Positions 34,529 to 42,831 of a DNA stretch of 44,746 nt are shown one piece after another. The stretch is from Oscillatoriales cyanobacterium RM2_1_1. Lineage in GTDB: Bacteria; Cyanobacteriota; Cyanobacteriia; Cyanobacteriales; Microcoleaceae. The notes under the pieces were generated by a model, which was given only the letters and a program-made list of their open reading frames with translations, was not told where the DNA came from and searched no databases. The stretch covers positions 1-44,746 of the forward strand of contig JAAURB010000040.1 in assembly GCA_012033335.1 (NCBI GenBank). The letters are read 5' to 3'. Both the position numbers and the translations under genes were made by a program. How positions within the stretch are numbered: position 1 is the first letter of the stretch; each line of letters starts with the position of its first letter.

Positions 34529-36910
34529 ATGCGTATTTCCTTCCTCACACTTTGCACAGTCTTTATGGTCGGTTCTTCTGTACCATGGGCCCTGGCAATG
34601 ACCGCAGAAACCCGTCAAGATTCTCTAGAATTCAATTCTGAGCCCTACGCTGCCCAGTGGATTGTCACTAACTCTGAACCTGTAGCTCAAGTTGCAGTTC
34701 TGGCTCCTGAAGAGGTTTCTGAATCTAGTGGTCAGAATTCCTTGATCACTCACTGGGCCCAGAGCTTTATTGAACCTCTAGCGGCTAGAGGAATTCTAGG
34801 GGAATTTACCGGAAATCTAGACCCGGAACAAACCCTCACCCGGGGACAATTTGCGGCCATTCTGAACCAGGCATTTGGGGTGAGCGCTAGTTCACTCCAG
34901 TCTGAACCGGAGCAGAAAATCTCGCGGGTAGAAGCCCTAGGGGCTCTAGTGCGGGTACTGAATCTACAAAATCGGCAAGTCCAACCCGAACAGCTCAGTC
35001 AGTACTTTATCGATGCTGCCAGTATTCCGGCGGAGGAGTTGAATTGGGTGGCTGCTGCTGTAGAATATCGCCTGGTGGTGAACTATCCCAATCGCCGTAT
35101 TCTCAATCCTCAAAAAACAGCTACGGTGGCGGAGGTTGCCGCTTTCGTCTATCAGGGGATGGTGCAATCCGGTAGAATGCCAAGTTTGACTGGGAATCCT
35201 GTGGCCCAGTCCAGCCAGACTTCTAGCCCCAACTTATCTGTACCCCGCCCCTCACCCAGAACCAGCCCCACAGCCCGTCAGGTTACCACTCTTGCTATCA
35301 ACCTAGCGGGGGATGCGGATTATCGCCTGGGACGGGGCGATCGCATCAAGCTCACCCTACCGACTTTCCCAGAACACAACGGTGAATATACGGTGCTAGT
35401 GAATGGATTAATTAACCTGCCTTTATTGGGCAGACTGCGGGTGGAAGGGCTGACCCTGCAACAGTTAGAGCGCACCCTGGAGGCCCAGTATGGCCGAACA
35501 ATGAAAAACCCTAGTGTCACTGTCACCTTAGCCGCCACCAGTCCAGTGGATATTGCTGTTGCCGGAGAGGTGAATCGACCGGGGGCTTACTCGATTCCAG
35601 TCGATCCGAGTAAGTTCCCCACCGTGACCCAGGCGGTGCAACTAGCGGGGGGCATCAACCAATCCGCCAATCTGCGAGAAATAGAAGTGAGGCGATCCCT
35701 GGGTTCAGGTCAGGAACAGACGATTCTGGTGAACCTCTGGGAACTCTCTCAAAATGGGGATCTGCGCCAGGATTTGGTGTTGCGGGATGGGGATCGGATT
35801 TTTATTCCCACCGTCAGTCAGACGGATTTAGGGGAGTCCTCCCAATTGGCCACAAACAACCTCTACGCCAATGAAGAAAGACCCCTGAAAGTAGCTATTG
35901 TTGGGGAAGTGTTCCGTCCGGGTTCCTACACCCTGCAAAGTGGAGTCACCAGCGGAGTACTGACCGTGAGTCGGGCAATTCAGGAAGCGGGGGGGATCAC
36001 TTCTACAGCCAACCTCCGACAAATTCAGGTGCGGCGATCTAACTATGCCGGTCAGGAAGAAGTGATTGATCTAGATCTGATTGCCCTACTTCAGCAGGGG
36101 GATCTACGTCAGGATTTGATCCTCAAAAACGGGGACACGGTGATGATTCCCACCCTAACTGATATTGATGCCACAGAGTCCGCTGAAATTGTCAATAATA
36201 ATCTTTACTCAGCAGATTCTAAACCTATTAAAGTGGCCATTGTTGGGGAAGTATCCCGCCCCGGCCCCTACACCTTAACCGCTGATAGCAAGGACGGCGG
36301 ATTTCTCACGGTGACTCAAGCCATTCAACAGGCGGGGGGAATTACGGCGGTGGCTGATCTACGGAAAATCCAAGTCAAACGGGCCTGGACAAATGGCACG
36401 GCAGAAGTCATTGATGTGAATTTATTTGCCCTGCTGCAACAGGGGGATCTGCGTCAGGACATTGTGCTTAGAGATGGTGATACGGTAATTATTCCCACCG
36501 CTGACCAGCCTACTCCGACTGAAATCGGCGAACTCACCCGCAGCACCCTATCTCCTAGTACGATTCGAGTTAATACTGTTGGGGAAATCTTGAGACCCGG
36601 GGTGATTGAAGTCCCCCCCAATACCCCGCTCAGTCAGGCCATTCTAGCCGCCGGAGGCTTTAATAATCGAGCCAATAAAGGCACTGTTGAACTGATTCGT
36701 TTGTCTCCTGATGGCACTGTAGAAAAGCGAGAGCTTGAGGTGGATTTTGCCACGGGAATTGGGGAAGAGAATAACCCGCTCCTGCGGAATAATGACATTA
36801 TTCTGGTGCGGCCTTCAGGATTGGCGGCATTTGCGGATGATATTAGCCCAATCATGTCTATCTTTGCTCCCTTTACCAATATCTTCCAATTTATCAATCG
36901 GCTCTTTTAA
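34529..36910 (+). CDS. wza: Polysaccharide export outer-membrane protein Wza with SLH domain
   Basis: This 793-residue protein has a signal peptide at 1-23 (ends ALA), a disordered region with AAQWIV at 41-46, SLH-type repeats at about 71-210, and a Pro/Ser-rich linker to 250. The Poly_export domain follows (GDADYRLGRGDRIKL through KNPSVTVTL) at about 261-335, then four SLBB domains starting near 341, 453, 566 and 679, each with GEV(x)RPG or GEILRPG. No lipobox Cys is seen, unlike E. coli Wza. The SLH fusion is a cyanobacterial arrangement that should anchor the channel to peptidoglycan-linked polymer. It is followed 90 nt later by wzc. Confidence 0.92.
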   Translation: MRISFLTLCTVFMVGSSVPWALAMTAETRQDSLEFNSEPYAAQWIVTNSEPVAQVAVLAPEEVSESSGQNSLITHWAQSFIEPLAARGILGEFTGNLDPEQTLTRGQFAAILNQAFGVSASSLQSEPEQKISRVEALGALVRVLNLQNRQVQPEQLSQYFIDAASIPAEELNWVAAAVEYRLVVNYPNRRILNPQKTATVAEVAAFVYQGMVQSGRMPSLTGNPVAQSSQTSSPNLSVPRPSPRTSPTARQVTTLAINLAGDADYRLGRGDRIKLTLPTFPEHNGEYTVLVNGLINLPLLGRLRVEGLTLQQLERTLEAQYGRTMKNPSVTVTLAATSPVDIAVAGEVNRPGAYSIPVDPSKFPTVTQAVQLAGGINQSANLREIEVRRSLGSGQEQTILVNLWELSQNGDLRQDLVLRDGDRIFIPTVSQTDLGESSQLATNNLYANEERPLKVAIVGEVFRPGSYTLQSGVTSGVLTVSRAIQEAGGITSTANLRQIQVRRSNYAGQEEVIDLDLIALLQQGDLRQDLILKNGDTVMIPTLTDIDATESAEIVNNNLYSADSKPIKVAIVGEVSRPGPYTLTADSKDGGFLTVTQAIQQAGGITAVADLRKIQVKRAWTNGTAEVIDVNLFALLQQGDLRQDIVLRDGDTVIIPTADQPTPTEIGELTRSTLSPSTIRVNTVGEILRPGVIEVPPNTPLSQAILAAGGFNNRANKGTVELIRLSPDGTVEKRELEVDFATGIGEENNPLLRNNDIILVRPSGLAAFADDISPIMSIFAPFTNIFQFINRLF

Positions 36911-37000
36911 TCTAAATTCTGCTGATAAATAACTCAACTGAATCGCTAACTGATTCAACTGCGGATTCAAATACTTCAAGAGAAATATAGGTTAATTCTT

Positions 37001-39151
37001 ATGGTCAGTTCCCCTAATCCAGAGCGCTTTTCTACCCCTCAATTTCCAGCTTTACCTCCATTTCCACCCCCGTTTGGCAGTAATAAACCGGAGGAAGAAG
37101 GAGGGGGGATTCGTCAGTTTCTAGCCGTTGTCCAACGGCGAATTTTTTTGATTGCGAGTGTTGGTTTTGCCATTTCTTCAGTCATGATCTGGCGAGCTCT
37201 GAATGCCCCTGAAAGCTTCCAGGGCAACTTTCAAATCCTGGTGGAGCCGGTAAAAAGTAGTGATAAATTAGCTGGATTAACCGAAGATGGCAGCATCGCT
37301 ACAAAGGATACAGTTCTAGATTATGCGACTCAAATTCAAATTCTCACCAGTCCAGAAACCCTCGGTAAAATATTCGATCAGCCCGATGAACGGCAACAAT
37401 ATAGACGCGGCAAACTCACGATCAATCAAAAAGGAGAAACCAAAATTCTAGATGTGCGCTATCAAGCTGATGACCCGAAAATAGTTCAATTTGTCCTCAA
37501 TGAACTCGCCGTTGGATATCTGCGATATTCCCTCCAGGAACAACAAACTAACCTGCGCCAGGGACTCCAGTTTGTCAATGAACAATTACCTCAGTTGTTA
37601 TCTCGGGTTGATACGTTACAAACGCGCTTAGAACGGTTCCGCCAGCAATATGATTTCATTGAACCAGATACCCAAGCACAAAATTTATCGGCTCAACTCA
37701 ACACTCTAGTGGGGGAACGCCAGGAGATTGAAAAGCAATTGGTTGATCTGCGGGCTCGCTATGCCATCCTCCAAGAAAATGGTGGTTCATCCCTGACTGA
37801 ATCTGAAAGTTATCAACAGTTAATTGGTCAAGTTCGTCAACTTGAAACGCAAATTGCTTTAGAACAAAGCCGGTATCGAACCAACAGTGATGTTATTCAA
37901 GATCTTCTGAGTAAACGTCAGAATGTGCTGGTTTTAGTACAGCAGGAAGCCGAACGGGTTTTGGGAACCAATACGGCTCAAATTTTTAATGAAGTGCGAT
38001 TGTTGGAATTAAAATTGGAGGGTACAACCCAGGCTGAAGCTCAAGCCAGACAACAACTCGCCCAAATGCCGGCCATTGTCCGCCGATATACTGAGTTGCA
38101 GCAGGAGCTCAATATTGCCAATGATAGTCTGAATCGCTTTCTAGAAAAGCGCGAATCCCTGCAAATTAAAGGGGCAGAAACAGAGGTTCCCTGGCAGGTT
38201 TTAGCCCCTCCTAATGTGGCAAAAACCCCAACCAATCTTCCAAAAGATATTCTGATGGGAATTCTAGGTGGACTTGCCTGCGGAGTGGGAGCTGCATTAT
38301 TAATTGAGAAAATAGATGATGTTTTCTACACCGTAGAAGATATTCAGGAAAAAGTGAAACTACCAATATTGGGAGCTGTTCCCAGTAGCAAGAAATTAAA
38401 CGAATGGCATCAACTGGTTGCAGCACCTCAGGTTAATCCGGATGAATCCGTTGATTCTCTCAATTCTGAGTTGACTGAAGCAACCATTCCCTATGTTTTG
38501 GGCTATAACTTTTTATCGTTCTTGGAGTCATTTCGGACGTTATCCAGTAATATTGGATTCCTCAGTTCGGATGTGCCAATTAAGTCTTTTGTTGTGAGTT
38601 CTCCGGTACAAAATGACGGAAAATCAACGGTTGCAGTTCATCTTGCCCAAGCAGCGGCAGCCATGAGTCGGCGCGTTTTGCTGGTGGATGCCAACCTGCG
38701 CTTACCTCAAATTCATAATCAGTTCGGCCTGGAGAATGAAATCGGTTTGAGTAGCCTGATCAACACCGACCTGAATCCCCAGGCGGTGATTCAGACCCTT
38801 CCCCGTTGGGACAATCTCTCTGTGTTGACCTCTGGCCCCACTCCTCCTGATCCGACTAAGTTGCTATCTTCTAACAAGATGCGAAATTTGATGGAGCAAT
38901 TTCGCACTGAATATGACTGGGTAATTTATGATACGCCTGCTTGTCTGGATCTGGTGGACAGTCGAATCATTGCCCCCCAAACCGATGGCCTGTTGCTGGT
39001 GGTGCGATTGAAAAAAACTGAGAAAACTCTGCTCAAGGAAACCATAGAATCCCTAAACCTGTCTCGTCATAATGTGTTGGGATTAGTTGCAAATTATACT
39101 CCAAGTGGCAAGAGTCTCTCCAATTATCTCCCCACCCAAACTAAAAATTAA
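37001..39151 (+). CDS. wzc: Polysaccharide co-polymerase / BY-kinase Wzc
   Basis: This 716-residue inner-membrane protein controls chain length and export with Wza. TM1 is at about 47-67, followed by a Wzz domain, a long coiled coil (about 180-400) and TM2 at about 416-436. The cytoplasmic BY-kinase has Walker A SSPVQNDGKST at about 533-543, Walker A' VLLVDANLR at 559-567 and Walker B WVIYDTPA at 640-647. The usual Tyr-rich autophosphorylation tail is absent: after the kinase only Tyr699 and Tyr709 remain in a short tail. Pro-rich N-terminus (PPFPPPFG) precedes TM1. It forms an operon with wza. Confidence 0.93.
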   Translation: MVSSPNPERFSTPQFPALPPFPPPFGSNKPEEEGGGIRQFLAVVQRRIFLIASVGFAISSVMIWRALNAPESFQGNFQILVEPVKSSDKLAGLTEDGSIATKDTVLDYATQIQILTSPETLGKIFDQPDERQQYRRGKLTINQKGETKILDVRYQADDPKIVQFVLNELAVGYLRYSLQEQQTNLRQGLQFVNEQLPQLLSRVDTLQTRLERFRQQYDFIEPDTQAQNLSAQLNTLVGERQEIEKQLVDLRARYAILQENGGSSLTESESYQQLIGQVRQLETQIALEQSRYRTNSDVIQDLLSKRQNVLVLVQQEAERVLGTNTAQIFNEVRLLELKLEGTTQAEAQARQQLAQMPAIVRRYTELQQELNIANDSLNRFLEKRESLQIKGAETEVPWQVLAPPNVAKTPTNLPKDILMGILGGLACGVGAALLIEKIDDVFYTVEDIQEKVKLPILGAVPSSKKLNEWHQLVAAPQVNPDESVDSLNSELTEATIPYVLGYNFLSFLESFRTLSSNIGFLSSDVPIKSFVVSSPVQNDGKSTVAVHLAQAAAAMSRRVLLVDANLRLPQIHNQFGLENEIGLSSLINTDLNPQAVIQTLPRWDNLSVLTSGPTPPDPTKLLSSNKMRNLMEQFRTEYDWVIYDTPACLDLVDSRIIAPQTDGLLLVVRLKKTEKTLLKETIESLNLSRHNVLGLVANYTPSGKSLSNYLPTQTKN

Positions 39152-39627
39152 GCCAAACATCAAACAATAATCTCAACCGCTCCCCCTTCCTGGGAATGGC
39201 GATCTGATGAAAATGTAGCGCCTGATCTATCCCCAACCGTTTTTCTCCATTTGATAGGAATAGTGCTTGAGCCGAATCGCATCGCGCACCTGATCCAGCA
39301 GCTTTTTCGGGCGTTGTTCCATTGCGGGATAGACGGAAACTTTCAAGGTAATACTCCGATAAATTGATGCTAAGCCGAATATTGCTATGTTTCATCGGAG
39401 AATATACGGAAAATTTCAGGTAATCCTCACATTTAGGATGTATATCCAGAAAGTTTCAGTATAATTGCACTATCAGGGTGGATTATATAGAAAGTTTCAG
39501 GGTAATCATCCCCAAACCGTTGGCTATGCTAAAATTTTCAGTATAATAACTGGTTAGGTGTACAGCCTTGTGCAAGTTGAGAGCTTGAAATGCTAGGGTT
39601 AATCTCTTGCTAAGAGGAGACAATTCT
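39152..39627. other. Intergenic region with no gene, containing a repeat array
   Basis: 476 nt. An apparent 84-codon minus-strand ORF here lacks a ribosome site and overlaps the repeats; I regard it as chance. The array at 39335-39547 is described separately. No terminator for wzc was seen. Confidence 0.6.
39335..39547. repeat. Degenerate tandem array, about 41-bp period, five units
   Basis: Units start at 39335, 39408, 39448, 39489 and 39530 (steps 73, 40, 41, 41). Each begins with an RGAAARTTTCAG-like block followed by GTAAT or ATAAT; the remaining 22 nt are weakly alike (GG.TG.AT). The 73-nt first step is not a multiple of the period. No unit is identical to another, so this is an old array or a family of binding sites. 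Confidence 0.65.
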
Positions 39628-40863
39628 GTGGCTGAAGCAGTAAATGATTCAGAACAATTCGTATACGACATATGCTCAAAGTCATTTTTATCTTTATGGA
39701 GTTATATTAATCCTCAAGGAAAAACTCCAGGTAAAGAGTTATGTGATGTGCTAGTGGTATGCAATCCCCACGTAATTGTAATAAGTGTTAAAGATATTCA
39801 ACTTAAAAATACAGATGATCCAAGTGTTGATTGGAAACGTTGGCAACGAAAAGCTATTGAAGATTCAATAAAACAGATTAAAGGTGCTATCCGATGGCTT
39901 GATCAATCAGAGTATGTCGTTCAGAAAGATGGATCTCAGGGGTTAAAGCTGCCATTACCGAGTGAAAGAATATATCACCGCGTAGCAGTTGCTTTTGGTG
40001 GCAAAAGAGAAGTTCCCATCAGTTCTCCTGCTGAGGAGGATGAGTTTTTCCATGTCTTAGATGAACAGTCAGTTTTCCTGCTTCTTCGTCATTTAGATAC
40101 CATAAGCGATTTTGTTAATTACTTAATTGACAAAGAGGCGTTTCTGTCTAATACCTCAATTATCATCAATGGTGGTGAGGAAAACCTGCTTGCAATTTAC
40201 TTGCATAATGGTCGCCAGTTTCCCTCAGAAGCGGACATGATGATCCTTGAAGATGATCTTTGGGAAGGAATAAGCAACAAACCTGAGTTCAAGGCAAAAT
40301 TGCAGAGAGATACTGCAAGTTATGTCTGGGATAGATTGATTGAAATCTTGTGTAAAGGTGGATTCGACGGGGAGGACTGGCTCGGTCCAGATATGTCTCA
40401 GTCTGAACTAGCCATTCGTGTTCTTGTTAAAGAAAATCGGTTTTCAAGGAGGATGCTAGGCGGTGCTTTCAAAGATTTTCTTGAACTCAGTAAGATGGGG
40501 CGAGTAAGTTCTCGGTGTGTGCAATCAATGAGTGGTGTTGGATACGTTTTCTTTGCCTATAACAGTGACAGTACACTCGAAGAACGAAAAAGTGAGCTTC
40601 TCGCTAGATGTTTTGCTTCGCTTTGTCAATTCCATGAGTGTTTTACAGTGATTGGTGTTGGTGTAAATGTTCCAGGACAGAAACCCAAAGACGGATATTC
40701 GAGCGATCTCGTCCTCTTACAGACACAAAATAATCAATGGTCAGAGGAAGACTTAAGGCAAGCACAATATTGTAGAGATGAATTTGGCTTTTTCAAGAAT
40801 CCTAATAAAACGAATGTTCACGAAGATGAGTACCCTGTAATCGAGAATACTGATGACACCTAA
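39628..40863 (+). CDS. Lone PD-(D/E)XK-like nuclease-fold protein, function unknown
   Basis: This 411-residue protein starts at GTG 39628; AGGAGA at 39615-39620 with a 7-nt spacer decides against the TTG seven codons earlier. Its N-terminal 60 residues hold GKELCDVLVVC...VIVISVKD, a PD-(D/E)XK-like core: Asp after GKELC, then SVK in the place of ExK. The remaining 350 residues are unassigned, with a second well-formed region at YVWDRLIEIL and SRRMLGGAF. It stands alone with no methylase or helicase, so it is not a standard restriction system. Its stop codon forms the left end of an attC-like fold. A defence or DNA-repair role is only a guess. Confidence 0.7.
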   Translation: MAEAVNDSEQFVYDICSKSFLSLWSYINPQGKTPGKELCDVLVVCNPHVIVISVKDIQLKNTDDPSVDWKRWQRKAIEDSIKQIKGAIRWLDQSEYVVQKDGSQGLKLPLPSERIYHRVAVAFGGKREVPISSPAEEDEFFHVLDEQSVFLLLRHLDTISDFVNYLIDKEAFLSNTSIIINGGEENLLAIYLHNGRQFPSEADMMILEDDLWEGISNKPEFKAKLQRDTASYVWDRLIEILCKGGFDGEDWLGPDMSQSELAIRVLVKENRFSRRMLGGAFKDFLELSKMGRVSSRCVQSMSGVGYVFFAYNSDSTLEERKSELLARCFASLCQFHECFTVIGVGVNVPGQKPKDGYSSDLVLLQTQNNQWSEEDLRQAQYCRDEFGFFKNPNKTNVHEDEYPVIENTDDT

Positions 40864-40941
40864 CAATCCCAATGCACCGGAACAAAGTCAAGTGATCTGT
40901 CAGTCGCAAAGGCTATCTGTGTCCGGTGATTGGGGTCGTTA
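40861..40941. other. attC-like structure (possible integron cassette site)
   Basis: TAAC (40861-40864) can pair with GTTA (40938-40941). A 3x3 unpaired spacer follows, then CCCAAT (40868-40873) with ATTGGG (40929-40934), one extrahelical G at 40874, and CACCGGA (40875-40881) with TCCGGTG (40922-40928), closing a 40-nt loop. The preceding ACCTAAC fits the R'' consensus RYYYAAC, and the TAA is the stop codon of the upstream gene, as in cassettes. Against it: the right side reads GTTATCT, not GTTRRRY. Confidence 0.45.
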
Positions 40942-40963
40942 TCTCACTTGGCTTTGATTCCCA

Positions 40964-41479
40964 ATGCGAGTCCCTTACGAAAAAGCGATTGAGAATCTCG
41001 ATTTGCTGGCTAATCTTCAGTCATTCGACCCAATTGTAATCGGAACGCCGCCGCTTGGGATTGATGTGACCGACAGTGATATCGACATTGCTTGTTTTTG
41101 TGACGATCTTGACCGATTCGCACGATTCACATCGCGACAGTTTGAATCTCAAGATCGCTTTCAAATTCGACGCGGAACTTTTCAAGATCATGAATCCATC
41201 ATTGTTCAGTTCAGTGCATTTGAATGGGACGTTGAGATTTTCTGCCAGCCAATTCCGACCAACAAACAGTGGGGCGTACGGCATTTTCGGATTGAACAGC
41301 GGTTGCTCGCGTTGTCTCCTAGCCTAAGAACAATCGTGACAGAATTGAAACGATCTGGCTTGAAAACTGAACCTGCGTTCGCCAAAGCTCTTGGATTGTC
41401 CGGTGAGCCTTACCTAGCAATGCTTTGCCTTGAACAAGCTGACGACCGTGAATTGTTGGCATTAACTGCGACACAATGA
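40964..41479 (+). CDS. DUF4269 family protein (nucleotidyltransferase-like)
   Basis: This 171-residue protein matches the DUF4269 pattern from memory: GTPPLGIDVTDSDIDIACFC (a nucleotidyltransferase-like G..(x)DSDID core), FEWDVEIFCQP, VRHFRIEQRLLAL and LKTEPAFAKALGLSGEPYLA. The length is normal. The D-x-D pair in DSDID suggests a metal-dependent nucleotidyl transfer fold, with no known substrate. The start has no evident ribosome site. It begins 23 nt after the attC-like fold, so it could be a promoterless cassette gene. Confidence 0.85.
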   Translation: MRVPYEKAIENLDLLANLQSFDPIVIGTPPLGIDVTDSDIDIACFCDDLDRFARFTSRQFESQDRFQIRRGTFQDHESIIVQFSAFEWDVEIFCQPIPTNKQWGVRHFRIEQRLLALSPSLRTIVTELKRSGLKTEPAFAKALGLSGEPYLAMLCLEQADDRELLALTATQ

Positions 41480-41483
41480 AATC

Positions 41484-41532
41484 GGGCGTTGCTGAATGAT
41501 GCAATGAATCATTGCATCATTCAGCAACGCCC
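41484..41532. mobile_element. 49-bp perfect palindrome resembling fused insertion-sequence ends
   Basis: Two perfect 24-bp arms (41484-41507 and 41509-41532) flank a single central A. The arm begins GGGCGTTGCTGAATG, which from memory resembles the terminal inverted repeats of cyanobacterial IS5-type elements. No transposase lies between, so this is a minimal relic or miniature element, or a hairpin terminator for the DUF4269 gene 5 nt upstream (no U-run follows). No target duplication is apparent. Confidence 0.6.
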
Positions 41533-41617
41533 AACTTAGGACTCGATAAATTGCTATTCAAGACTCAATGTAACATTCAAGCTTGCTACTTCAATACTCA
41601 GGCGATCGCAAGTTTGA

Positions 41618-41854
41618 GTGTCACCGGAAACAGCAGCTCAGCACCTTCGAGACAAAGGCCGAGGTTTCTGTGCGTTTGCCGTTGCCAATGGATACACTGT
41701 CCCAATCGTTCCAGAAGCCTGGAGGATTGTTGCGGGGAAACTGTATCTCAATTTCAGCTTAGGGGTTCGAGATCGCTGGGAACACGATATTCCAGGTAAT
41801 ATTGCCCGCGCCAATGAAAACTGGCCTGCTGCCGTTGCCAACTTTCGAGGATGA
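41618..41854 (+). pseudogene. C-terminal fragment of a YHS-domain protein
   Basis: The 78-codon frame reads GFCAFAVANGYTVPIVPEAW, then KLYLNFSLGVRDRWEHDIPG and ANENWPA, the characteristic C-terminal end of YHS-domain secreted proteins (normally about 150 residues or more). The N-terminal YHS part is missing: upstream sequence back to the palindrome does not encode it in any frame. It is therefore likely a remnant, probably created by the rearrangement that left the palindrome 86 nt upstream. Confidence 0.65.
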
Positions 41855-41892
41855 GGGGTAAGGCTACTGGCCTCCTGTAGCAGAAGGAATTC

Positions 41893-42330
41893 CTATTCCT
41901 GATTCACACCAACAGGTTCTTTCTGGGATTCTTTCCATGCCTTGTATGCCGCCTCATCCCCCCCGAACGAGTCCAATGAAACCTGGCGCGGGGGCATTGG
42001 TTTGAGCGGAGCATTGATCGGGTTGTATTCGCAGAAGCAGATCACAATCATGTCGAATTCACCCAGAGGCAAATCGGGGGTGTAGGTTTCAACCCTGGTT
42101 ACTTCCCAGTCGCCCTTCCTGTAATGGGTACTTTGACCATGCTGGGAGGGATCATGGAGTGCCTCAACCCGAATGAACTCAGGTGGCCGATACCCTGGCT
42201 CAGGTAACTCTCTATCAGAGCAATCATAGTGTTCAAACAGATTTTTCGTCAGAGAACCTGTGTGCGCGTACTTGCGATCTTCCCATCCGGGTTGACGCTT
42301 CTCCGCACGAAAAACAATCCATTTACGCAT
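41893..42330 (-). CDS. Hypothetical protein
   Basis: This 145-residue soluble protein shows no recognised domain. It starts MRKWIVFRAEKRQPGW and includes GEFDMIVICFCEYNPINAP, with a Pro-rich, acidic C-terminus. An AGGAGG site ends 7 nt before the ATG. Its start overlaps the upstream gene's stop by 1 nt (TGATG), so the two are coupled. The accessory context suggests a mobile-element cargo gene. Confidence 0.6.
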   Translation of the reverse strand: MRKWIVFRAEKRQPGWEDRKYAHTGSLTKNLFEHYDCSDRELPEPGYRPPEFIRVEALHDPSQHGQSTHYRKGDWEVTRVETYTPDLPLGEFDMIVICFCEYNPINAPLKPMPPRQVSLDSFGGDEAAYKAWKESQKEPVGVNQE

Positions 42331-42539
42331 CAGTCTTCCTCCTTTTCAGTTTCGTAATAGGACTTCGGAAACTCAGTTTCACCTGCAAATACACAATCCA
42401 CCTTCAAGATAGGAATATTGGACGGCTCAACGTCAACCAGTTGCCATCCATACCGATTCGCCATTTCCTCACAACAGTCTTCATCTGCTGCTGCATGGCG
42501 AGATTGATCCTCTTGTTCGTCGTATCTGGGTTTTGACAT
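42330..42539 (-). CDS. Small acidic hypothetical protein
   Basis: This 69-residue protein starts at ATG 42539, with GGAGG about 11 nt upstream; the track's longer frame adds 12 residues without a better site. It is rich in Asp and Glu (DEQEDQ, ADEDCCEE) and has two adjacent Cys. No family recognised. It is coupled to the following gene through TGATG. Confidence 0.5.
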   Translation of the reverse strand: MSKPRYDEQEDQSRHAAADEDCCEEMANRYGWQLVDVEPSNIPILKVDCVFAGETEFPKSYYETEKEED

Positions 42540-42831
42540 CGTAGAGCAATCCTCCGACTTGATTAAGATTACCAAATTTTTCTAACTCCCTTCACCCCTG
42601 AATTGTCTGTCCCCATATCGTTGGAACCACCAGAATCAGCACAAACTCAGAAAATAGAGATGCGGAGCTTCGCTTCTCAGAATTGAGCCATGCTGGGGAT
42701 TGACTCAAAGCACACCCCATTTTCCCTAGCGCGGCGGGTAATTCGGTTAAAAAGCCTGTGTTCAGAAGGGTTTAGGGGGTAATCGTCTATGAGATTGAAG
42801 TAGAAAGGCGACCACCCAGAATCGGGTGCTA

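Noticed and set aside
39141-39395. 84-codon minus-strand ORF after wzc
   Set aside because: No ribosome site, overlaps the repeat array and the end of wzc, and has no family-like segments.
39335-39547. Possible CRISPR array
   Set aside because: Repeat core is only about 12-18 nt, degenerate, and the first step is 73 nt; no cas genes are nearby.
40861-40941. The attC-like hairpin as a transcription terminator
   Set aside because: The loop is 40 nt and no U-run follows, so it does not fit an intrinsic terminator.
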